A stretch of DNA of 14,733 nucleotides from JAFHCF01 sp048497495 (GTDB lineage: Bacteria; Pseudomonadota; Alphaproteobacteria; Rhizobiales; Ancalomicrobiaceae): contig JAFHCF010000207.1 of assembly GCA_048497495.1 (NCBI GenBank), forward strand, positions 1 to 14,733, given 5' to 3'. Position numbers and translations under genes: made by a program. The notes under the pieces were generated by a model. That model saw only the letters and a list, made by a program, of their open reading frames with translations. It was not told the origin of the DNA and ran no database searches. Shown one piece after another: positions 6,811 to 13,776 of the stretch (the stretch's first letter is position 1; each line of letters starts with the position of its first letter).

Positions 6811-6822
6811 GGGATTTCCTCC
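6811..6822 (-). promoter_or_regulatory. Ribosome-binding site fixing the LysR TTG start
   Basis: On the minus strand this reads GGAGGAAATCCC and runs directly into TTG. GGAGGA is a near-perfect anti-16S match with good spacing. It decides in favour of the internal TTG at 6810. Confidence 0.7.
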
Positions 6823-6961
6823 GAGCGTGAGAGGCGATCGAGCTCGTTGCCGAAACGGCAATGATCAGTTCCAAATATTATAATTGTAGCATGGCAAAAT
6901 GCTCAATATCGTGACATGGGCAAATTTGGTGCAGTTACATCCTCTCGAGCGGAGTTTGGCC
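6811..6961. promoter_or_regulatory. Divergent promoter/operator between LysR gene and ABC-transporter operon
   Basis: A distinctly AT-rich island in otherwise GC-rich DNA. ATTATAAT at 6877-6884 is self-complementary, so a perfect TATAAT -10 hexamer exists on both strands (plus 6879-6884, minus 6877-6882). No good -35 hexamer is placed for either, as expected for activator-dependent promoters. Two dyads overlap just downstream on the plus side. One is TTG-N8-CAA (6884-6897), which contains a T-N11-A LysR-type box (6885-6897). The other is AGCAT-N6-ATGCT (6888-6903). CAAATTTG at 6921-6928 is a further 8-bp palindrome. GGAG at 6951-6954 is the ribosome-binding site of the binding-protein gene. 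Confidence 0.6.
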
Positions 6962-8491
6962 ATGGCCGCGATGAAATTCGGAAAATCGACCTTCCTCGCG
7001 GCGGCGCTGGTCGCCGCGCTGCCCGGTGTCGCGTTCGCCGGCAAGGCGAACGACACGCTGGTCTACGCCTCCGACAGCGAGCCGGAGAACATCAGCCCCT
7101 ACCACAACAACGTCCGTGAGGGCGTCATCATCGCCCGCCACGCCTGGGAGACGCTGATCTGGCGCAATCCCACCACGGGCGCCTACGAGCCCTATCTCGC
7201 CACCGCCTGGACCTGGGTCGACCCGACCACCCTCGAACTCGACCTGCGCCAGGGCGTCACCTTCCACGACGGTTCGCCGCTCACCGCCGACGATGTGGTC
7301 TTCACCTTCAACTACGTGCTCACCCCGGAAGCCAAGGTGGTGACCAAGCAGAACGTCGACTGGATGAAGTCGACCGAGAAGGTCGGCGACCACAAGGTGC
7401 GCATCCATCTCAAGGGGCCGTTCCCGGCGGCGCTCGAATATCTCTCCGGCCCGACGCCGATCTATCCCAAGGCCTATTTCGAGAAGGTCGGTCTCGACGG
7501 TTTCGCCAAGGCGCCGGTCGGCACCGGGCCCTATCGCATCGTCGCGGTGGAGAACGGCAAGGGCGTCAAGCTCGAGAAGTCGAAGACCTACTGGAAGGGC
7601 AGCCCGATCGGCGACGTGGCGATCTCCAAGCTCGAGTTTCGCGTCATCCCCGACGGCGAGACCCGCATGGCCGAGCTGATGACCGGTGGCATCGACTGGA
7701 TCTGGCGCGTCCCCATCGATCAGGCCAAGCAGCTCGAAGCGGTGCCGAACGTCTCTGTCCTCGCCGCCGAGACCATGCGCGTCGGCTTCCTCCAGTTCGA
7801 CTCGACGGGACGCTCCAACCCCGACACGCCGCTCAAGAACGTCAAGGTCCGTCAGGCGATCGGCTACGCGATCGACCGCAAGGCGATGGTCGACAATCTG
7901 GTGCGCGGCGGCGCGCGCGTCATGAACCAGGCCTGCTTCATCGATCAGACCGGCTGCACCGACGCGGGCGTGCCGAAATACGCCTATGATCCGGCCAAGG
8001 CCAAGGCCTTACTGGCGGAGGCTGGTTATCCCGACGGCTTCGCCATCGACCTCTACGCCTATCGCGAACGCGACTACGCCGAGGCGGTGATCGGTTATCT
8101 CCAGGCGGTCGGCATCCACGCCAAGCTGAACTACCTCAAATACGCGGCGCTGCGCGAACTCAGCCGCGCCGGCAAGGTGCCGATCTACTATCAGACCTGG
8201 GGCTCTTTCTCGGTCGCCGACGCTTCCGCCTTCACCGGAGTCTGGTTCAAGGGCGATGCCGACGACATGAGCCGCGATCCCGCCGTCAAGGCGTTGCTCG
8301 ACAAGGCCGATACCACCATCGACCTCGCCGAACGCAAGAAGACCTACGCCGAGGCTTTGGCGATGATCGCGTCGAAGGCCTATCTGCTGCCGATGTTCTC
8401 CTATTCGAGCAACTATGCCTTTTCGTCGGATCTCGCCTTCACGGCGCAGCCCGACGAGATGCCGCGCTTCTTCTTCGCGCGCTGGAAGTGA
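6962..8491 (+). CDS. Family-5 extracellular solute-binding protein of a peptide-type ABC transporter
   Basis: A 509-aa periplasmic binding protein of the DppA/OppA class (SBP_bac_5), which captures the ligand and delivers it to the permease pair encoded next. A Sec signal peptide covers residues 1-26 (KFGKSTFLAAALVAALPGVAFA, cut before GK). There is no lipobox cysteine, so the mature protein should be soluble in the periplasm. Family hallmarks include YEPYLATAWTWVDPTTLELDLRQGVTFHDGSPLTADDVVF-type sequence near the N-terminus, PVGTGPY, and VRQAIGYAIDRKAMV. Two cysteines (QACFIDQTGC) may form a disulfide. ATG at 6962 is chosen for its GGAG 7 bases upstream and the signal peptide directly after it. 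It is the first gene of the operon. The class binds di/oligopeptides, nickel, opines and other ligands, so the substrate cannot be named. Confidence 0.92.
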   Translation: MAAMKFGKSTFLAAALVAALPGVAFAGKANDTLVYASDSEPENISPYHNNVREGVIIARHAWETLIWRNPTTGAYEPYLATAWTWVDPTTLELDLRQGVTFHDGSPLTADDVVFTFNYVLTPEAKVVTKQNVDWMKSTEKVGDHKVRIHLKGPFPAALEYLSGPTPIYPKAYFEKVGLDGFAKAPVGTGPYRIVAVENGKGVKLEKSKTYWKGSPIGDVAISKLEFRVIPDGETRMAELMTGGIDWIWRVPIDQAKQLEAVPNVSVLAAETMRVGFLQFDSTGRSNPDTPLKNVKVRQAIGYAIDRKAMVDNLVRGGARVMNQACFIDQTGCTDAGVPKYAYDPAKAKALLAEAGYPDGFAIDLYAYRERDYAEAVIGYLQAVGIHAKLNYLKYAALRELSRAGKVPIYYQTWGSFSVADASAFTGVWFKGDADDMSRDPAVKALLDKADTTIDLAERKKTYAEALAMIASKAYLLPMFSYSSNYAFSSDLAFTAQPDEMPRFFFARWK

Positions 8492-8498
8492 CATCGCG

Positions 8499-8547
8499 GC
8501 GGCGGGGGGGATGATCGGGCTTCCGTCCGACATTCGCATCCCGCCGC
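8499..8547 (+). other. Intercistronic hairpin between binding-protein and permease genes
   Basis: GCGGCGGG (8499-8506) pairs perfectly with CCCGCCGC (8540-8547), enclosing 33 bases that can form a small inner stem (TCGG with CCGA). It lies in the only sizeable gap (87 bases) of the operon. No U-tract follows. Such structures often protect the binding-protein mRNA 3' end or attenuate downstream transcription, giving more binding protein than permease. Its function here is inferred from position. Confidence 0.5.
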
Positions 8548-8578
8548 TCCTCTGGCCTTCTCGAGTCACGAGGTTGCC

Positions 8579-9496
8579 ATGCTCGTCTTCCTGATGAGGC
8601 GGCTCGCGGTCGCGTTCTCGGTCGCGTTGACCGTGTCGATCATCGCCTTTCTGATGCTGCATCTGTCCGGCGATCTCGCCATGGCCATCGCCGGCCCTGA
8701 AGCCTCGCCCGCCCAGGTCGAGGAGATCCGTGTCCAGTACGGGCTGAATGCGCCGCTCGTCGTGCAGTACAAGGACTGGCTCGTCGGTGCGCTGCATCTC
8801 GACTTCGGCCGGTCCTTCTATTTCCGCGACAGCGTCATCTCCCTCGTCGCCGCGCGTATGCCGGTGACCCTGACGCTCGGGGCGATCTCGCTCGGCCTCG
8901 CCCTGGTGATCGGGGTCCCGCTCGGGGTGCTGGCGGCGATCCGGCGCGGCACCTGGATCGATCGGGCGGCGCTCGTCTTCTGCGTGCTCGGTCAGGCGAT
9001 CCCGACCTTCTGGCTCGGGCTGACGCTGATCCTGATCTTCGCGGTGAACCTGCGCTGGCTGCCGGTCTCCGGCAACGCGACCTGGGCTCATTTCGTCATG
9101 CCCTCCATCGCGCTGGGGTGGTACGCGGTGCCGGCGGTGATGCGGCTCACCCGCAACGGCATGCTCGAGGTGCTGTCGTCGGACTATGTCCGCACCGCCC
9201 GCGCCAAGGGTCTGCGCTGGCCGGCGGTTCTGTTCAAACACGCGCTGCGCAATGCGGTGGTGCCGGTGGTGGCGCTGTCGGCGGTGCAGTTCGGCTTCAT
9301 GCTCGGCGGCTCGATCGTCGTGGAGGCGGTGTTCTCGATGCACGGCCTCGGCCATCTCGCCTGGGAGGCGATCGGTCGCAAGGATTTCCCCGTCGTCCAG
9401 GCGATCGTGCTGCTGCTCGCCTCGATCTACATCCTGCTGAACCTGCTCGCCGATCTCCTCAACGCCTGGCTCGACCCGAGGATCCGCGTCGCATGA
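8579..9496 (+). CDS. ABC transporter permease, DppB/OppB type
   Basis: A 305-aa inner-membrane permease, first of the transporter's two channel-forming subunits. A first helix at about residues 8-29 is followed by a periplasmic stretch containing LDFGRS (74-79, hallmark of DppB-like proteins), then a bundle of membrane helices from about residue 97. The cytoplasmic EAA loop, SDYVRTARAKGLRWPAVLFK at about 200-220, couples to the ATPases. The length is normal. ATG at 8579 has GAGG 5 bases upstream. The stop overlaps the start of the next permease by four bases (ATGA), indicating translational coupling. An 87-base gap with a hairpin separates it from the binding-protein gene. Confidence 0.93.
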   Translation: MLVFLMRRLAVAFSVALTVSIIAFLMLHLSGDLAMAIAGPEASPAQVEEIRVQYGLNAPLVVQYKDWLVGALHLDFGRSFYFRDSVISLVAARMPVTLTLGAISLGLALVIGVPLGVLAAIRRGTWIDRAALVFCVLGQAIPTFWLGLTLILIFAVNLRWLPVSGNATWAHFVMPSIALGWYAVPAVMRLTRNGMLEVLSSDYVRTARAKGLRWPAVLFKHALRNAVVPVVALSAVQFGFMLGGSIVVEAVFSMHGLGHLAWEAIGRKDFPVVQAIVLLLASIYILLNLLADLLNAWLDPRIRVA

Positions 9497-10401
9497 GCGT
9501 ATCGTCCCCGCTTACCCCCTCGCTCGAGGCCGCGCCGCCACGCCGCTCCGCCTTCGCCGGGTTCGCCCGCCGCGCCGCGCGCAATCCGGGCTTCGTCCTC
9601 GGCGCCCTGGTGCTCGGCCTGATCCTCGTCGCGGCGCTCGCCGCGCCGCTCTTCACCAGCCACGATCCCTATGCCCAGGACATCTCCCGCCGGATGATCC
9701 CGCCGGTGTGGGCCGCCAAGGGCACCTGGGAACACTGGCTCGGAACCGACAAGCTCGGTCGCGACTATTGGGCTCGCCTCCTCTACGGCGCCCGCATCTC
9801 GCTTCTCATCGGCACCGCCACGGTGGCGATGTCCGGGGCGATCGGCACGGCGTTGGGCGTGGCCGCGGGCTACTTCGGCGGTCGTGTCGACATGGTGATC
9901 GGCTATGTCGTCAACGTCCGCCTGGCGCTCCCCGTCGTGCTGGTGGCGCTCGCCGCCGCCGCATTGGTCGGCTCGACGCTCGAAACGGTGATCCTGGTGC
10001 TCGGCCTCCTGCTGTGGGACCGTTTCGCCGTCGTGGCGCGCTCCGCGACGCTGCAGGTCGCCTCCGCCGACTATATCGATGCGGCGCGCGCCATCGGCTG
10101 TTCGACCCGGCGGATCGTCTTCTCCGAAGTGCTGCCGAACATCCTCAATCCGCTGATCGTCGTCGCCACGCTCGAGATGGCGCATGCGATCCTGCTCGAG
10201 GCGGCGCTCTCCTTCCTCGGCCTCGGCGTGCAGCCGCCGCTGCCGTCCTGGGGGCTGATGATCTCGGAGGGCAAGCAATTCATGTTCTTCAGTCCCTGGG
10301 TGATCGCCATACCGGGCGTCGCTCTGGCGGTTCTGGTGCTCGCGATCAACCTCTTGGGCGACGGCCTGCGCGACGTCACCGCACCCGAGAACAGGAACTG
10401 A
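9493..10401 (+). CDS. ABC transporter permease, DppC/OppC type
   Basis: A 302-aa inner-membrane permease, partner of the DppB-like protein. A short Pro/Ser-rich cytoplasmic N-terminus leads to the OppC-type N-terminal segment (RNPGFVLGALVLGLILVAAL, first helix), then SHDPYAQDIS and the HWLGTDKLGRDYWARLLYGA signature specific to DppC-like permeases. The EAA loop is SADYIDAARAIGCSTRRIVF at about 190-210. C-terminal AALSFLGLGVQPPLPSWG is also typical. The start is the ATG inside the ATGA overlap with the upstream gene. GAGG lies 11 bases before it, inside the end of that gene. Three bases separate its stop from the first ATPase start. The full length fits the family. Confidence 0.94.
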   Translation: MSVSSPLTPSLEAAPPRRSAFAGFARRAARNPGFVLGALVLGLILVAALAAPLFTSHDPYAQDISRRMIPPVWAAKGTWEHWLGTDKLGRDYWARLLYGARISLLIGTATVAMSGAIGTALGVAAGYFGGRVDMVIGYVVNVRLALPVVLVALAAAALVGSTLETVILVLGLLLWDRFAVVARSATLQVASADYIDAARAIGCSTRRIVFSEVLPNILNPLIVVATLEMAHAILLEAALSFLGLGVQPPLPSWGLMISEGKQFMFFSPWVIAIPGVALAVLVLAINLLGDGLRDVTAPENRN

Positions 10402-10404
10402 CCG

Positions 10405-11385
10405 ATGGCCCTGCTCGAAGTCGACGCACTCACCATCGACATCCCCACCGAGGCGGGGCCGCTGCACGCCGTCGGCGGTGTCTCCTTCACCCTCGATCGC
10501 GGCGAGACGCTCGCCGTGGTCGGCGAGAGCGGGTCGGGCAAGTCGCTCACCTCGCTCGCCCTGATGGACCTGTTGCCGTCGCGGGCGATCCGCCGGGCTG
10601 CGACGATGCGTTTCGACGGCATCGATCTGCTCACGGCGTCGGAGCGGCAGAAGGAAGATCTGCGCGGCGATCGCATGGCGATGATCTTCCAGGAGCCGAT
10701 GACCTCGCTCAATCCGGCCTACACCATCGGCGACCAACTGACCGAGGCGCTGCGGCGCCATCGCAAGGTGAGCAGGGCGGAGGCCCGAACCCGGGCCGTC
10801 GATCTCCTCGAGCGCGTCGGTATCTCCGCCGCCGCCTCGCGGCTCGGTCAATATCCGCATCAACTCTCCGGCGGTCTGCGTCAGCGCGTGATGATCGCCA
10901 TGGGCCTGATGTGCTCGCCCGATCTGATCATCGCCGACGAGCCGACGACGGCCCTCGACGTGACCATCCAGGCGCAGATCCTGCGCCTCCTGCGCGATCT
11001 CCAACAGGAACTCGGCCTCGCCTTGATCCTGGTCACCCACGACCTCGGCGTCGTCGCCCGTGTCGCCACCCGTGTCGCGGTGATGTACGCGGGCCGGCTG
11101 GTGGAGACAGGCCCCGTCGAGGCGGTGTTCGGCGCGCCGAGCCATCCCTATACGCGCGGCCTGTTGCGCTCGATCCCGGTGCCCGGGCGGACGAAGCCCG
11201 GCGAGCCGCTCGGCACCATTCCCGGTCAGGTGCCGAACCTCGTCGGCGAGGTTCACGGCTGCGCCTTCCGCAACCGCTGTGACCTCGCCTGCGCCGCCTG
11301 CGAGGGAGTGATCCCGACCCGCGTTCTGTCGCCCGGCCATTCCATCGCCTGTGTCGTCGACCCCGCGCCCGGGAGGCCCCAATGA
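10405..11385 (+). CDS. ABC transporter ATP-binding protein, DppD/OppD type
   Basis: A 326-aa ATPase that powers the peptide-type importer as a heterodimer with the next gene product. Walker A GESGSGKS is at 40-47, the Q-loop at IFQEPMTSLNPA, the signature LSGGLRQRV, Walker B LIIADEPTTALDV and the switch histidine in VTHDLG. The C-terminal oligopeptide-transporter extension carries clustered cysteines (GCAFRNRCDLACAACEG, plus a later IACVVD). This matches the conserved Cys set that holds an iron-sulfur cluster in at least one structurally studied OppD homologue; binding here is inference. The start ATG has AGGA 8 bases upstream. The stop overlaps the next ATG (ATGA). Confidence 0.95.
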   Translation: MALLEVDALTIDIPTEAGPLHAVGGVSFTLDRGETLAVVGESGSGKSLTSLALMDLLPSRAIRRAATMRFDGIDLLTASERQKEDLRGDRMAMIFQEPMTSLNPAYTIGDQLTEALRRHRKVSRAEARTRAVDLLERVGISAAASRLGQYPHQLSGGLRQRVMIAMGLMCSPDLIIADEPTTALDVTIQAQILRLLRDLQQELGLALILVTHDLGVVARVATRVAVMYAGRLVETGPVEAVFGAPSHPYTRGLLRSIPVPGRTKPGEPLGTIPGQVPNLVGEVHGCAFRNRCDLACAACEGVIPTRVLSPGHSIACVVDPAPGRPQ

Positions 11386-12335
11386 GCGTTCCGGTTCTCG
11401 AACTGAAAGACGTCACCAAGGTCTATCGCGTGCCGCAGGGCCTGTTCGCCCCGGCTGCCGCCCTGACGGCGGTCGGCGGGGTGTCGCTGTCGGTGGCGCG
11501 TGGCGAGGTTCATGCCCTCGTCGGCGAAAGCGGATCGGGCAAGTCGACGCTGGCCAAGATGCTGCTCGGCCTGACGTTGCCGACCTCGGGCGAGATTCTG
11601 ATCGACGGCGTGCCGATCGCGCTGACCGATCGCAAGGCGGTGGCGCGGCGGATCCAGCCGGTGTTCCAGGATCCCTATTCCTCGCTCAACCCGCGCAAGT
11701 CGATCGCCGATCTCGTCGCTCTGCCGCTGGTCGCCCATGCGATCGCGCCGCCGGCCGAGCGCCGCGTCATGGTCGCCGAGATGCTCGACGCCGTCGGCCT
11801 GCCGCGCCGGGTGATGGACAGCTATCCCAACCAGCTCTCCGGCGGTCAACGCCAGCGCGTCGCCATCGCCCGCGCCCTGATCATGCGGCCGGACGTGTTG
11901 ATCTGCGACGAGCCGACGTCGGCGCTCGACGTCTCGGTCCAGGCGCAGATCCTCAATCTGCTGCTCGAACTGAAGCAGGAGTTCAAGCTCACCTACTTCT
12001 TCATCAGCCACAACCTCGCCGTCGTCGAGCACCTCGCCGATCGGGTGGCAGTGATGTACCTCGGCCGCATCGTCGAGGAACGGTCGCGCGCCGGCCTCTT
12101 CGAAAGCCCTGCTCATCCCTATACGCGGGCACTGCTCGACAGCGTGCTGACGCCGGATCCCTCCCTCGGCATGCCCGATCCCGGCATTTCGGGCGCCTTC
12201 CCCAACCCGATCGCGCCGCCGCCCGGCTGCACGTTCCATCCCCGTTGCGCCGGCGCGGTCGATCGTTGCCGCAGCGAGGCCCCCACCCCGCATCCGCTCG
12301 CCGACGGCACCGCCGCCTGTCATTTCCCGTCCTGA
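11382..12335 (+). CDS. ABC transporter ATP-binding protein, DppF/OppF type
   Basis: A 317-aa second ATPase of the importer. Walker A GESGSGKS is at 48-55, the Q-loop in VFQDPYSSLNPRK, the signature LSGGQRQRV, Walker B VLICDEPTSALDV and the switch His in ISHNLAVV. VFQDPYSSLNPR and the SYPNQLSGG context are characteristic of the F subunit. The C-terminal extension has GCTFHPRC and further cysteines, as in its partner. GGAGG 5 bases before the ATG gives strong initiation, and the start overlaps the upstream stop. Only 19 bases separate it from the first M20 peptidase gene, so peptidases and transporter share one transcript. Confidence 0.95.
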   Translation: MSVPVLELKDVTKVYRVPQGLFAPAAALTAVGGVSLSVARGEVHALVGESGSGKSTLAKMLLGLTLPTSGEILIDGVPIALTDRKAVARRIQPVFQDPYSSLNPRKSIADLVALPLVAHAIAPPAERRVMVAEMLDAVGLPRRVMDSYPNQLSGGQRQRVAIARALIMRPDVLICDEPTSALDVSVQAQILNLLLELKQEFKLTYFFISHNLAVVEHLADRVAVMYLGRIVEERSRAGLFESPAHPYTRALLDSVLTPDPSLGMPDPGISGAFPNPIAPPPGCTFHPRCAGAVDRCRSEAPTPHPLADGTAACHFPS

Positions 12336-12354
12336 TCCGCCGAGAGACCCCGCC

Positions 12355-13776
12355 ATGACCAGCACCGCCACCCGCGAAGGCGCCATCACCCGCGCCGCCG
12401 AGCATTTCTCCTCCGGGGCCTTCCGCGCCGATCTGGCGCGTCGCGTCGCCATCAAGACGGAGAGCCAATCGCCGGATCGGGCGCAGGAACTGCGCGCCTA
12501 TCTCACCGAGGAGATGGTCCCCAGCCTCGACGGGATGGGCTTTTCGTCCACCATCCACGCCAATCCGGTCGCCGGGCGCGGCCCCTTCCTGATCGCCGAG
12601 CGCCACGAGGGCGACGATCTCCCGACCGTCCTCATCTATGGCCATGGCGACGTGGTGCTCGGCCACGAGGGCCGTTGGCGCGACGACATGTCGCCGTGGG
12701 ACATCACCGTCGACGGCGACCGTTGGTATGGCCGCGGCATCGCCGACAACAAGGGCCAGCATACGATCAACGTCGCGGCGCTGGCCCAGGTGATGGCCGA
12801 GCGCGGCGGTTCGCTCGGCTTCAACGCCAAGATCCTGATCGAAATGGGCGAGGAGACCGGCTCGCCCGGCCTTCGCGCCCTCGCCGAAGCCCAGGGCGAG
12901 GCGCTCGCCGCCGACGTGCTGATCGCCTCCGACGGACCGCGGGTCACGGCCGGGCGGCCGACGATCTTCCTCGGATCGCGCGGCGCCATCAATTTCGAGC
13001 TGACGGTCGCCTTGCGCGAGGGTGCTCACCACTCCGGCAACTGGGGCGGTCTCCTCGCCAATCCCGGCACGATCCTCGCCGGCGCCATCGCCTCGCTGGT
13101 CGACGGTCGCGGCCGCATCCTGCTCGACGCGCTGCGCCCGCCGGCGATCCCGCCCGCCGTGCGCGCGGCGCTCGCCGACCTCACCGTCGACGGCGGTTCG
13201 AACGACCCGGCCATCGACCGCGAATGGGGTGAGCCGGGGCTCAGCCCGGAGGAGCGGGTCTTCGGTTGGAACGCCCTCGAGGTGCTCGCCTTCGAATGCG
13301 GCAATCCGAGCGCCCCGGTCAACGCCGTCCCGGCCTCCGCCAAGGCGACGCTGCAACTGCGCTTCGTCGTCGGCACCGATCCGAACGGAGTGCTCGACGC
13401 CGTCCGCGCTCATTTCGACGCCCATGGCTTCCGCGACGTGGTGGTGAGCGCGAGCCGCATGGAGGTCTTCTCCGCGACCCGCCTCGACCCGACCGACCCG
13501 TGGGTCGACTGGGCGCTCGCCTCGCTGGCGAAGACCTGCGCCAAGAAGCCGGCGCTGCTGCCGAACCTCGGCGGCTCCATCCCCAACGACGTCTTCTCCG
13601 AGATTCTCGGCCTGCCGACGATCTGGGTGCCGCATTCTTATCCAGCCTGCTCGCAGCACGCGCCCGACGAGCACTTGCTGGGATCGATCGCCGAGGAGGG
13701 ACTCCGGATCATGACCGGCCTGTTCTGGGACCTCGGCGAGACCGGCGCCGCGATCAAGAAGGCCCGCACCCGATGA
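12355..13776 (+). CDS. M20-family metallopeptidase/deacylase, carnosinase-like type
   Basis: A 473-aa di-zinc hydrolase predicted to cleave a dipeptide-like or N-acyl amide bond in the cytoplasm after import. Metal and catalytic residues of the M20 fold are visible. His97 and Asp99 lie in YGHGDVV, bridging Asp131 in YGRGIADNKGQ, catalytic Glu166 with metal ligand Glu167 in EMGEETGSPG, Asp193 in ASDGPR, and a C-terminal His435 in SQHAPDEH. The bacterial dimerisation lid carries His226 in HHSGNWGG, like the carnosinase/PepV side of the family. There is no signal peptide. Asp at the Glu/Asp ligand position is usual for aminopeptidase and dipeptidase members. The stop overlaps the next gene's start (ATGA). 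The precise substrate is unknown. Confidence 0.9.
   Translation: MTSTATREGAITRAAEHFSSGAFRADLARRVAIKTESQSPDRAQELRAYLTEEMVPSLDGMGFSSTIHANPVAGRGPFLIAERHEGDDLPTVLIYGHGDVVLGHEGRWRDDMSPWDITVDGDRWYGRGIADNKGQHTINVAALAQVMAERGGSLGFNAKILIEMGEETGSPGLRALAEAQGEALAADVLIASDGPRVTAGRPTIFLGSRGAINFELTVALREGAHHSGNWGGLLANPGTILAGAIASLVDGRGRILLDALRPPAIPPAVRAALADLTVDGGSNDPAIDREWGEPGLSPEERVFGWNALEVLAFECGNPSAPVNAVPASAKATLQLRFVVGTDPNGVLDAVRAHFDAHGFRDVVVSASRMEVFSATRLDPTDPWVDWALASLAKTCAKKPALLPNLGGSIPNDVFSEILGLPTIWVPHSYPACSQHAPDEHLLGSIAEEGLRIMTGLFWDLGETGAAIKKARTR

Noticed and set aside
9427..11382. Very long open frame on the minus strand opposite the permease and ATPase genes
   Set aside because: It is low-complexity His/Arg/Gly/Asp-rich translation with no domain, lying exactly antisense to well-supported transporter genes. 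It is a GC-rich shadow frame. The same applies to the minus-strand frames at 8009-9355, 11253-12455, 12004-13674 and 13638-14651.
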